From: Limivivens faecihominis
Lineage (GTDB): Bacteria; Bacillota; Clostridia; Lachnospirales; Lachnospiraceae
Direction: 5' to 3'
NCBI RefSeq assembly: GCF_020686945.1
Contig: NZ_JAJEPR010000015.1
Location: forward strand, 1-64,000
DNA: 64,000 nucleotides
Part shown: positions 1 through 7,696 of the stretch, piece by piece
Layout: each line of letters begins with the position of its first letter
Position numbering within the stretch: the first letter of the stretch is position 1
Notes under the pieces: generated by a model
The model's database searches: none
Seen by the model: the letters and a program-made list of their open reading frames with translations, nothing else
What the model was told of the DNA's origin: nothing
Position numbers and translations under genes: made by a program

Positions 1-84
1 GCATAAATCACTATTTTGTTAGCTGAAATATTGAATTTTTAAGGTACGAATCCCATTTTAGGTATGGGAAGTCTTAGTACTTAA

Positions 85-1508
85 CCTGAATTATTCATGA
101 GCATATAAAAATGCTCAATACTGTAAAGCCTTGAAACAGTTTCCTTGAATTCAATCGAATCATCCCCAAAAATGTACAGACTACCCCCTGTGAAGTTTGA
201 TTAAGTTACTTTGGAACTGTCAAGGTACGTTAATAATTGCTATTCCAACTGTACGAACAGCTGCTGGATATTCTCCAATGTCCTGTAGAACTCCTTTTTA
301 TAAGGACAGCTGCTACACAGTTTGAATGTGATAGATCTTGCGGAATGGATTGCCCCTGCCACAATAAAACTGGATGATCTGATAAGGTTCCATATCCATG
401 TTTGTAACAATAAAAGTGTACATGTGTGTCAGCTGTCCGTATGGTTTCTCAATTTTGAAAACCACACGTCTTGGATATTTCCATGAACCTGCCTGATACA
501 TAAATTCGCCATAAGTTACTGCATAGCTGATCTGATCCTTTTGAGTGGCTTGGTACAAATCTTCCTCTTTATCTGAAGCCAGGGCAATGAGTGCGGGATT
601 CTGTTTTAAACGGATAGCATAGGAGCAGCCATTACTCTCACAGGTTTCATAAAGTTTTGGGGAAGAGAATCCGCTGTCCCCACGAAGATAAGTTTTAATG
701 CCCCTTTCCAGGTATTCCTGAAAAATAGATTCCATAAATTTATCTGCCCCATTGCTACAATGGAGCGTTCCATCGCGGAGTTTCGCTTTTATCAGATCTC
801 CAGTCAGTCCGTCATAGCATAGGAATGGATGATATCCATGTGCCTGGTAATGAAAGTTGAATCCTTCGCCTTCCTGCCTGCCATAAGTGTCAAACAGAGT
901 GCTGTCCAAATCCAGAAGCACATGCTCCGGACGTTTTATGGAATAGATGGTATCCCTGAGATTTTTATCAATGTCATCAAACTGTATCAGTGTATCTTCA
1001 TCCATACGGTTGAAAAATCTTGATAATGTTGGTTGCGATGCTAGACTTTCTTTATCAAGAATGATATTGAAAACAGGATCCAGAGTCAGTTCATCCGCAC
1101 AGTCATCATGAAAATATGCAGAGATGACCTGATAGATCATCTGTAATAGATTTTCATAGTCTTTGTGGAACCGGATAGACTTATCGTTGGTTTTAAACTT
1201 TTTTTCGATCAGCTTTGTAAAGCCGATCTTTGCAGCGAATTCTTTTATCAAAAGGAGTCCTGCATCGGAGGAAAGATCGCCTCCATCAAAATTTATTTTA
1301 ATTTGCCTATTGCTTTGAAGTGAAAAGGTGTTTACAATACTCATAAAGGGCTCCTTTGTTGGTATTATTTGAGATTCGACACCTTAATTTTACCACAAAT
1401 GGATGCTCTTTTTTTATTCACTTAATAGGTGAAAAGCAAAATGCAGTTAAAATACAGTAACTATGTGGCTTTCAGCCACTTTCACGGTAAAGTCGTGAAT
1501 AATTCAGG
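85..1508 (-). mobile_element. IS1380-family insertion sequence, internally deleted
   Basis: The ends are 16-base inverted repeats at 85-100 (CCTGAATTATTCATGA) and 1493-1508, matching at 15 of 16 positions. They are flanked by a 4-base direct repeat TTAA at 81-84 and 1509-1512, read as the target duplication. Small perfect hairpins lie just inside both ends (99-116 and 1465-1479). The element is 1424 bases, shorter than the roughly 1.65 kb usual for the family, because its transposase gene has an internal deletion. It sits inside the remnant of another transposase (1513-1728). It could only move with a transposase supplied in trans. Confidence 0.85.
240..1344 (-). pseudogene. IS1380-family transposase, broken by an out-of-frame internal deletion
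   Basis: The main reading frame runs from ATG at 1344 to a stop at 313 (343 residues) and has the IS1380 N-terminus (NFDGGDLSSDAGLLL), the DLDST box and the RGDSGF catalytic segment. It reaches YCGRGN and then goes out of frame. A second frame continues from about 352 to a stop at 240-242 and encodes the normal C-terminal tail (CSSCPYKKEFY, then TLENIQQL). The segment that should lie between, including the last acidic catalytic region, is missing. In an intact IS1380 transposase these parts are contiguous in a protein of well over 400 residues. The product is therefore expected to be inactive. The start is supported by an AAGGAG-like site upstream on the minus strand. Confidence 0.85.
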
Positions 1509-1512
1509 TTAA

Positions 1513-1728
1513 ATTCTCTTAAAAGATGACGGAAAGCAGAAACTGACAGTTTCGAACGTTGCTGATAAAATGCAGAACTTGTAGGGGCAGAAAAATCATA
1601 TTTTTGAAATCAAGCTTGCGTCTGCGTAAAAAATCCTTGTCAGGATTATTTGCAAAAGAAGAAATTGAGAGGGACATCTCATCAATAATGTCCCAAAGTG
1701 TAGTTTTGACTGTTTCAGGAAATGTCAT
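1513..1728 (-). pseudogene. N-terminal remnant of an IS4-type transposase
   Basis: From ATG at 1728, preceded by an AAGGAGG site at 1736-1742 (minus strand), the frame encodes a start typical of IS4-family transposases (IIDEM, then NPDKDFLRRRKLDF). After about 48 residues it goes out of frame. Another frame then encodes SSAFYQQRSKL and HLLREF, which in this family lie some 25 residues further on, so an internal deletion is inferred. The sequence ends at TTAA 1509-1512, where the IS1380-type element inserted. I could not follow the homology into bases 1-84 on the other side. Non-functional. Confidence 0.65.
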
Positions 1729-1773
1729 AGTTAAACCTCCTTGAATTAGAATGAAATATAGTTCTAATTTAAG

Positions 1774-1818
1774 GGCCGCTCTCGTTACCTCATGAATTTA
1801 TCAGCAACGAGAGCGGCC
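1774..1818. repeat. 13-base perfect inverted repeat next to the transposase remnant
   Basis: GGCCGCTCTCGTT at 1774-1786 is exactly repeated in inverse at 1806-1818 with a 19-base loop. A second inverted repeat, AATTAGAA, lies at 1744-1751 and 1762-1769. They flank the 5' end of the IS4-type remnant and may belong to its end or its promoter. No T-run follows on either strand, so a terminator is unlikely. Confidence 0.6.
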
Positions 1819-1911
1819 ACACATTTTGGCTGCTTTGTCAACTACATATTAAAATATTTTTGTTAGAGGTTCAAATTGACTTGAATCGATAAGCCTAACT
1901 AAGTGACATTG

Positions 1912-1997
1912 GTTCAGAACATCAGCGAAACAAAAAAATCAGACTATGCAAACTTGTTTGCAATAGGATGAATTTTTTGTTTCGGAATGGGCGGAAC
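1912..1997. repeat. Dispersed hairpin repeat, copy 1
   Basis: Closely matches the element at 42441-42524 over its central part (ATCAGACTATGCAAACTTGT, then ATAGGATGAATTTTTTGTTT). It folds on itself: CGAAACAAAAAAATCA pairs with TGAATTTTTTGTTTCG at 15 of 16 positions, and inside this CTAT-GCAAAC pairs with GTTTGC-A-ATAG. Arm bases that differ between the copies often remain paired. It lies about 240 bases upstream of the tdh promoter. Confidence 0.75.
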
Positions 1998-2234
1998 GGC
2001 GCTGAGTCCCAGTGGGACTCGGTGAGCACCGACCGAAGCAGTGCGTAGACCTGAGGCCTGTTGTTCTCAGTCAGCGAAGACAGGATCTGATACGCTGGAA
2101 GCTTCGTAAACGCAGCACGCAGACCTTCAAAAGAAATGGCAAAAACAGCGTTGTCTTTAAATCAACGACACTTGTGCGTGTATCTGAGAGAAAAACAAAA
2201 CAAGAAAAAATGTACGCAAGACACGGAAAAATGC

Positions 2235-2263
2235 TTGCTTTTTTTTCTTCTATCTGTTATGAT
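2235..2263 (+). promoter_or_regulatory. Promoter of tdh-kbl
   Basis: TTGCTT at 2235-2240 and TATGAT at 2258-2263, spacer 17. Transcription would begin near 2270, giving a leader of about 195 bases before the tdh start. Confidence 0.7.
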
Positions 2264-2465
2264 GAAATTACCTTAAACAGTAAGGAAAAGAAGACGTGTA
2301 AGGGGACTTCGTTATAGGGACACCGGGAATTTCGGGGGATTTTCAGAACGGTGGAAAACGAAGTACTGCAGGAGGAAAAAGAGCGATTTTGTCTTAAAGA
2401 AGAAACGGAAACCTTTCCTGCGCGTACGATAAGCACCCCTTCCGGAAGCTAAGGAGGAAAAGGTA

Positions 2466-3527
2466 ATGGGTGAAATGATGTGGGCACTGGTAAAAGAAAA
2501 AGCAGACGTAGGTCTCTGGATGAAAAAGGTACCGGTACCGATGGTGGGGAAAAATGATGTGAAGATTAAAATTCACAAAACGGCGATCTGTGGAACAGAC
2601 GTACATATTTATAACTGGAATGAGTGGGCACAGCACACGATTCCCGTTGGTCTGACTGCAGGTCATGAGTATGTAGGAGAGATTGTAGAGGTTGGAGAGA
2701 ACGTAGAAGGCTTCAAGGTAGGCGATCTGGTATCCGGCGAGGGTCATATCGTCTGTGGAAAATGCCGTAACTGTCTGGCAGGAATGAAGCACCTCTGCAA
2801 AAATACCCAGGGTGTAGGCGTGAACAGAAACGGTGCGTTTGCTGAGTATCTGGTAATTCCGGCAGCAAATGCATGGCATTGCGATCCCTCCATCCGTGAG
2901 GAGCTCTACTCCATCTTTGATCCCCTGGGAAATGCGGTTCATACAGCACTTTCCTTTGATATGGTAGGTGAGGATGTCCTGATCACAGGAGCAGGCCCCA
3001 TCGGTATCATGGCAGCAGCAATTTCCCGTCATGTGGGAGCCCGCCATGTTGTGATCACAGATATGAACGACTACCGTCTGGATCTCGCAAAGAAAATGGG
3101 CGCTACCAGAACCGTCAATGTATCAAAAGAGAACCTGCCGGATGTCATGAAAGAGATCGGTATGAAAGAGGGCTTCGATGTAGGACTGGAGATGTCCGGA
3201 AGCCAGCCGGGCTTCAACAACATGGTTGACAATATGAAGAACGGCGGCAAAATCGCTCTTCTGGGCCTGCAGAAAGCAGATGCCCGTATCAACTGGGAAA
3301 AGGTTATTTTCAACGGCCTGACCATCCGCGGTATCTACGGACGTAAAGTATGGGAGACCTGGTACAAGATGTCCACCATGCTTCAGAGCGGCCTGAATGT
3401 AGACGATATCATCACACACCGTTTCGATGTGCGGGATTATGAAAAAGGTTTTGAGGCTATGAACAGCGGTATGTCCGGAAAGGTAATCCTTGACTGGACC
3501 AAACTGGAGGCAGAGGAAGAGGCTTAA
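2466..3527 (+). CDS. tdh: L-threonine 3-dehydrogenase
   Basis: Zinc-dependent, NAD-linked medium-chain dehydrogenase that oxidises L-threonine to 2-amino-3-ketobutyrate in the cytoplasm. The 353 residues show the catalytic zinc ligands (Cys42 in CGTDVH, the GHE at 66-68), the four-cysteine structural zinc lobe between about residues 97 and 111, and a Rossmann GAGPIG near 175. Length is normal for the family (about 340-350). ATG at 2466 follows AAGGAGG at 2451-2457. Met4 or Met5 could be used but are worse placed. The stop is 26 bases before kbl, whose product consumes the unstable intermediate, so the two form an operon for threonine breakdown. Related sorbitol or alcohol dehydrogenases are excluded mainly by the neighbour and the overall match. 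Confidence 0.93.
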   Translation: MGEMMWALVKEKADVGLWMKKVPVPMVGKNDVKIKIHKTAICGTDVHIYNWNEWAQHTIPVGLTAGHEYVGEIVEVGENVEGFKVGDLVSGEGHIVCGKCRNCLAGMKHLCKNTQGVGVNRNGAFAEYLVIPAANAWHCDPSIREELYSIFDPLGNAVHTALSFDMVGEDVLITGAGPIGIMAAAISRHVGARHVVITDMNDYRLDLAKKMGATRTVNVSKENLPDVMKEIGMKEGFDVGLEMSGSQPGFNNMVDNMKNGGKIALLGLQKADARINWEKVIFNGLTIRGIYGRKVWETWYKMSTMLQSGLNVDDIITHRFDVRDYEKGFEAMNSGMSGKVILDWTKLEAEEEA

Positions 3528-3553
3528 GTTTAGTATTAAGGAGGCAGAGTAAA

Positions 3554-4747
3554 ATGGCAGTAAAACAGGATATTTTAGATATTTATGCAAAAGAAGTAGA
3601 AGGAATCAAAGAGGCTGGCCTTTTCAAAGGCGAGGCTCCTATCGCTTCCCCTCAGGGTGCGAGAGTAAAGCTTGAGGACGGAAGAGAAGTCATCAACATG
3701 TGCGCCAACAACTACTTGGGTCTTGGCAATGACAAGCGCCTGATCGAGGCAGCAAAGAAGACCTACGATGAGAAGGGCTACGGACTGGCATCCGTTCGTT
3801 TCATCTGCGGAACCCAGGATATTCACAAACAGCTGGAAAAACGGATTTCATCCTTCCTCGGAATGGATGACACGATCCTTTACTCTTCCTGTTTTGATGC
3901 CAATGGCGGTCTGTTTGAGACCATCCTCACCGCTGAGGATGCTGTCATCAGTGATGAACTGAACCATGCCAGCATCATTGACGGCGTTCGTCTCTGCAAG
4001 GCAAAACGTTATCGTTACCACAACAACGATATGGCTGACCTGAGAGCAAAACTTGAGGAGGCTGATGCAGCAGGAGCAAGAATCAAACTCATCGCTACTG
4101 ACGGCGTTTTCTCCATGGACGGCATCATCGCTGATCTGAAAGGCATCTGCGATCTGGCAGACGAGTTCCATGCACTGGTTATGGTTGACGACAGCCATGC
4201 AGCCGGTTTTGTAGGAAAGACCGGACGCGGAACTGCCGAGTACTGCGGCGTACAGGGCAGAGTCGATATCATCACCGGTACCCTCGGTAAAGCCCTCGGC
4301 GGAGCCAGCGGCGGATTCACCAGCGCCCGCAAAGAGATCGTAGATCTGCTTCGTCAGAGGAGCCGTCCTTACCTCTTCTCCAACACCCTGGCTCCGGCCA
4401 TCGCAGGCGCCAGCATGGCAGTGTTTGATATCCTCGAGAAAGATACCACTCTCCGTGATCATCTGGAAGAGACCACTGCATACTACAGACAGCAGCTCAC
4501 TGAGGCTGGTTTTGACATCATCCCCGGCGTACATCCCATCGTTCCGGTAATGCTCTATGACGAGCGTCTGGCCGGCGAGTACGCAAAACGTATGATGGAA
4601 AAAGGCGTTTATGTGGTAGCTTTCTCCTATCCGGTAGTTCCGAAGGGAAAAGCAAGAATCCGTACCCAGGTTTGTGCAACCCATACCAAAGAAGATATCG
4701 ATTACATCGTAAAATGCTTCAAAGAGGTTCGCGACGAGCTGAAATAA
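3554..4747 (+). CDS. kbl: Glycine C-acetyltransferase (2-amino-3-ketobutyrate CoA ligase)
   Basis: PLP-dependent alpha-oxoamine synthase that cleaves 2-amino-3-ketobutyrate with CoA to glycine and acetyl-CoA, the second step after Tdh. At 397 residues it has the family's usual length. Visible hallmarks are NMCANNYLGL near the N-terminus, the HAS/DGVFSMDG region, the cofactor Asp-His in DDSHAAG and the Schiff-base lysine in TLGKALGGASGG. AAGGAGG at 3539-3545 precedes the ATG. Relatives such as AONS (BioF) and ALAS share the fold, but adjacency to tdh settles the role. No separate promoter is visible between the two genes. Confidence 0.95.
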   Translation: MAVKQDILDIYAKEVEGIKEAGLFKGEAPIASPQGARVKLEDGREVINMCANNYLGLGNDKRLIEAAKKTYDEKGYGLASVRFICGTQDIHKQLEKRISSFLGMDDTILYSSCFDANGGLFETILTAEDAVISDELNHASIIDGVRLCKAKRYRYHNNDMADLRAKLEEADAAGARIKLIATDGVFSMDGIIADLKGICDLADEFHALVMVDDSHAAGFVGKTGRGTAEYCGVQGRVDIITGTLGKALGGASGGFTSARKEIVDLLRQRSRPYLFSNTLAPAIAGASMAVFDILEKDTTLRDHLEETTAYYRQQLTEAGFDIIPGVHPIVPVMLYDERLAGEYAKRMMEKGVYVVAFSYPVVPKGKARIRTQVCATHTKEDIDYIVKCFKEVRDELK

Positions 4748-4764
4748 AATTGAATAGATAAATA

Positions 4765-4794
4765 TTGAAATCTGCTCTCCCTTTCGTTTATAAT
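4765..4794 (+). promoter_or_regulatory. Promoter of the secreted Ig-like gene
   Basis: TTGAAA at 4765-4770 and TATAAT at 4789-4794, spacer 18. Transcription would begin near 4801. An ATG at 4793 lies inside the -10 box and so cannot be the start of the following gene; the ATG at 4835 is used. Confidence 0.75.
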
Positions 4795-4834
4795 GAAATT
4801 ATCAAATAATTTCTATATGGAAGGGAGAGTTTTT
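4775..4834 (+). other. Inverted repeat spanning promoter and ribosome binding site, with T-run
   Basis: CTCTCCCTT at 4775-4783 is the exact inverse of AAGGGAGAG at 4821-4829, which contains the ribosome binding site of the gene at 4835, and five T follow. In read-through RNA from kbl it could act as a weak terminator or hide the binding site. RNA begun at the local promoter (about 4801) lacks the left arm. Confidence 0.5.
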
Positions 4835-5599
4835 ATGAGTGAAAGGAAGAAACACACAAATCGTCTGCTGGTTTTTATGGGTTTGCTGTTTTTACTGTCA
4901 TTTTTGCCGTGGAATACGCTGAATGCGAAAGCTGCGGTGACATTGAGTCGTAAGAAAATGATCCTGACAGTAAATCAGAAACAGTATCTTCGAGTGAAGG
5001 GCCGGCCGGCAGGAAGCACACTGATCTGGCGTTCCAGCAATACATCTGTGGCGACTGTGGCAGGCGGAACGGTGAGAGCAAGAAGACGTGGAAATGCAGT
5101 CATCAGCGTTACGGTTATGAGAAATAGAAGACGGGTGGCTGTCCGTACCTGCCGTGTCCGTGTGGCGGAGGTCCCGACCGTGGTTGCTTCTCTTGGTGTC
5201 ACTGGTGAAGCATCGGAGTATATTGCGGGAATTACTTTTCTGGTTGACGGAAAGAGAAGCATGCTCCTGACCAATAAGCTGGTTCTTCAGACGCCGGGGC
5301 AGAGATGGCAGACCCTTTATCTTCTGGATGAAAACCAGATCAGCAGCAGTGGAGGAAATAAGATTTCCTGGCTGAAAGGAAAGACCATTTCCCCATATAA
5401 TAACAATGACCGGAATATTGAAACTGCTTATTTTGCAAGGAAAGACTTCCGGCCGTTCCGGATTACATCCGCTTCCGGTGCAGTATTTTATTTTTACTAT
5501 GACGGAATCAAGTACAAGGCTGCAGCGAGGGATCTTGGCAGTTCACTGGATCCTCAGCCCTGCCGCCTGGTTCGCCTGACTCCGGTAAGCCCGGCATAA
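4835..5599 (+). CDS. Secreted protein with one bacterial Ig-like (Big_2) domain
   Basis: 254 residues. A basic N-terminus (SERKKHTNR) is followed by a hydrophobic segment (LLVFMGLLFLLSFLPW) and an Ala-X-Ala-like site (NAKAA), which indicate an export signal. Residues of about 35-110 form a Big_2-type domain, recognised by TLIWRSSNTSVATV and the G-NAVISVTV strand. The remaining 140 residues look like a second beta-rich domain that I do not recognise. ATG at 4835 is chosen because it follows AAGGGAGAG at the right distance and lies downstream of its own promoter. Role unknown; such proteins often act at the cell surface in adhesion or wall binding. It stands alone between kbl and the topoisomerase genes. 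Confidence 0.75.
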   Translation: MSERKKHTNRLLVFMGLLFLLSFLPWNTLNAKAAVTLSRKKMILTVNQKQYLRVKGRPAGSTLIWRSSNTSVATVAGGTVRARRRGNAVISVTVMRNRRRVAVRTCRVRVAEVPTVVASLGVTGEASEYIAGITFLVDGKRSMLLTNKLVLQTPGQRWQTLYLLDENQISSSGGNKISWLKGKTISPYNNNDRNIETAYFARKDFRPFRITSASGAVFYFYYDGIKYKAAARDLGSSLDPQPCRLVRLTPVSPA

Positions 5600-5624
5600 A
5601 AAACAATGGATAAAAAAGGCTTAC

Positions 5625-5657
5625 AGCCGGATCTCTTCGGAGGTCCGGCTGAATTTT
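5625..5657 (+). terminator. Terminator after the Ig-like gene
   Basis: AGCCGGA at 5625-5631 pairs with TCCGGCT at 5644-5650. The loop itself closes as CTC-TTCG-GAG. TTTT follows at 5654-5657. Confidence 0.7.
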
Positions 5658-5660
5658 CGC

Positions 5661-5689
5661 TTGCTTTTTTTCAAAAAATGTAGTTAGAT
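5661..5689 (+). promoter_or_regulatory. Promoter of the topoisomerase pair
   Basis: TTGCTT at 5661-5666 and TTAGAT at 5684-5689 with a 17-base spacer. The gene starts at 5762 behind GAAAGGAAA. Confidence 0.5.
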
Positions 5690-5761
5690 AGTAATTGCGA
5701 TTTTTTGAAAATACGAAAGTATGTTCTGATACTTATTTTTTGATAGAGAAAGGAAATAACT

Positions 5762-7684
5762 ATGGCAAAGACGACCACTTACGACGCCAGCAGCATCTCG
5801 GTCCTGGAAGGCCTGGAGGCGGTGCGGAAGCGTCCGGGTATGTATATAGGCAGCGTTTCCACCAAGGGACTGAATCACCTGATCTATGAGATCGTGGATA
5901 ACGCGGTGGATGAACATCTGGCCGGTTACTGTGACCGGATCGAGGTAACGCTGGAGGCGGACGGCTCTGCCACAGTGAACGATAATGGCCGTGGTATTCC
6001 GGTGGGAATGCATGAGAAAGGCATGTCCGCGGCCCGGCTGGTATTTACGACCCTTCATGCCGGCGGAAAATTCGACAATGCGGCTTACAAGACCAGCGGA
6101 GGCCTTCACGGCGTGGGTTCTTCCGTGGTAAACGCCCTGTCTACTTATCTGGAAATCAAGGTCAGCCGCGACGGCCAGGTGAGCTATGACAAATATGAGC
6201 GGGGCATTCCTGTTGTGGAGCTGGAAAACGGCCTCCTTCCGGTCATCGGCAAGACGAGAAAGACCGGTACCTGGGTGCATTTTCTTCCGGATCCGGAGAT
6301 TTTCGAGAAGACCCGTTTCTCCGCTACCGAGGTAAAAAGCCGTCTCCACGAGACTGCTTACCTGAACCCGAACCTTACGATTGTCTTCACGGACAAGCGG
6401 GACGGAAAAAACGAGATCGAGGAGTTTCACGAGCCCGACGGTCTTTCCGGTTTCATCCGTGATATGAATAAGAACAAAGAGACCGTGACGGAGATCATCT
6501 ATTTCAAAGGGGAGGCCGACGGTATCACCGTGGAGTGCGCCCTCCAATACGTCAACGAGTTTCACGAGACGGTCCTGGGCTTCTGCAACAACATCTACAA
6601 TGCTGAAGGCGGAACCCACCTCACCGGTTTTAAGACGACATTTACGACGCTGATGAACACCTACGCGAGAGAGCTGGGTGTCCTCAAGGAAAAAGACGAC
6701 AATTTCACCGGTACGGATATCCGAAACGGTATGACGGCTGTGGTTTCCATTAAACATCCGGATCCCCGTTTCGAGGGCCAGACCAAGACGAAACTGGACA
6801 ACCAGGACGCGGCCAAGGCCACCGGAAAAGTTGCCAACGAGGAGCTGGTTCTCTATTTTGACCGAAATCTTGAGACTCTGAAAAATGTCCTCGCCTGCGC
6901 GGAGAAAGCGGCCAAGATCCGTAAAACCGAGGAGAAAGCCAAGACCAACATGCTGACCCGGCAGAAATATTCCTTCGATTCCAACGGAAAACTGGCTAAC
7001 TGCGAGAGTCGCGATCCCTCGATCTGCGAAATCTTCATCGTGGAGGGAGATTCCGCCGGCGGTTCTGCCAAGACGGCCCGGAACCGGAATTTCCAGGCGA
7101 TCCTCCCGATCCGGGGAAAGATCCTGAACGTGGAAAAAGCCAGTATCGACAAGGTTCTGGCCAACGCGGAGATCAAGACCATGATCAATGCTTTCGGCTG
7201 CGGTTTTTCCGAGGGGTACGGAAATGACTTTGATATCACGAAGCTTCGCTATGACAAAATCATCATCATGGCCGATGCGGACGTGGACGGAGCCCATATC
7301 AGCACGCTGCTGCTGACCCTCTTTTATCGTTTTATGCCGGATCTGATTTACGAAGGCCATGTCTATATCGCCATGCCGCCCCTCTATAAGGCGATCCCGA
7401 GCAAGGGAGCGGAAGAGTATCTCTACGACGACAAGGCTCTGGAGCGTTACCGGAAGACCCATAAGGGCTCCTTTATCCTTCAGCGTTACAAAGGTCTGGG
7501 TGAGATGGACCCGGATCAGCTCTGGGAGACCACGCTGGACCCGGCCACCCGAATCCTGAAGCGCGTGGAGATTGAGGACGGAAGAATGGCTTCCGACGTG
7601 ACGGAAATGCTGATGGGAACTGAGGTTCCGCCCCGCAAGGCGTTCATTTACGAGCATGCCCAGGATGCGGAACTGGACGTATAA
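5762..7684 (+). CDS. parE: Type IIA topoisomerase ATPase subunit (ParE/GyrB family)
   Basis: ATPase and TOPRIM subunit of a heterotetrameric type II topoisomerase. The GHKL ATPase region shows NAVDEH, DNGRGIPV and GGLHGVGSSVVNALS (about residues 114-128). The transducer is followed by the TOPRIM motifs EGDSAGG near 427 and DADVDGAHI near 503, and the tail has RYKGLGEMDPDQLWETT. The 640 residues lack the long insert of Gram-negative GyrB. It lies 12 bases before its partner. The partner lacks a GyrA box, so the pair is called topoisomerase IV-like (chromosome decatenation) rather than gyrase. The family is hard to split by eye and many databases would label this a second GyrB. Coding sequence is visibly GC-richer than the flanking intergenic DNA. 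Confidence 0.85.
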   Translation: MAKTTTYDASSISVLEGLEAVRKRPGMYIGSVSTKGLNHLIYEIVDNAVDEHLAGYCDRIEVTLEADGSATVNDNGRGIPVGMHEKGMSAARLVFTTLHAGGKFDNAAYKTSGGLHGVGSSVVNALSTYLEIKVSRDGQVSYDKYERGIPVVELENGLLPVIGKTRKTGTWVHFLPDPEIFEKTRFSATEVKSRLHETAYLNPNLTIVFTDKRDGKNEIEEFHEPDGLSGFIRDMNKNKETVTEIIYFKGEADGITVECALQYVNEFHETVLGFCNNIYNAEGGTHLTGFKTTFTTLMNTYARELGVLKEKDDNFTGTDIRNGMTAVVSIKHPDPRFEGQTKTKLDNQDAAKATGKVANEELVLYFDRNLETLKNVLACAEKAAKIRKTEEKAKTNMLTRQKYSFDSNGKLANCESRDPSICEIFIVEGDSAGGSAKTARNRNFQAILPIRGKILNVEKASIDKVLANAEIKTMINAFGCGFSEGYGNDFDITKLRYDKIIIMADADVDGAHISTLLLTLFYRFMPDLIYEGHVYIAMPPLYKAIPSKGAEEYLYDDKALERYRKTHKGSFILQRYKGLGEMDPDQLWETTLDPATRILKRVEIEDGRMASDVTEMLMGTEVPPRKAFIYEHAQDAELDV

Positions 7685-7696
7685 GGAGACTGAACC

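Larger units (their letters stand above)
1745..2465. other. Long intergenic region before tdh
   Basis: About 720 bases without a convincing gene. It holds the inverted repeat at 1774-1818, the dispersed hairpin element at 1912-1997, the tdh promoter at 2235-2263 and a transcribed leader of roughly 195 bases up to the tdh start. I did not recognise a known riboswitch or T-box in the leader. An open frame at 2012-2317 has no family resemblance and no ribosome binding site, and is not called. Confidence 0.6.

Noticed and set aside
2012..2317. A 101-codon open frame upstream of tdh
   Set aside because: No binding site, no recognisable family, overlaps the tdh promoter and leader.
5684..7657. A 657-codon open frame opposite the ParE/GyrB gene
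   Set aside because: Antisense shadow of a well-conserved gene, produced by its codon usage.
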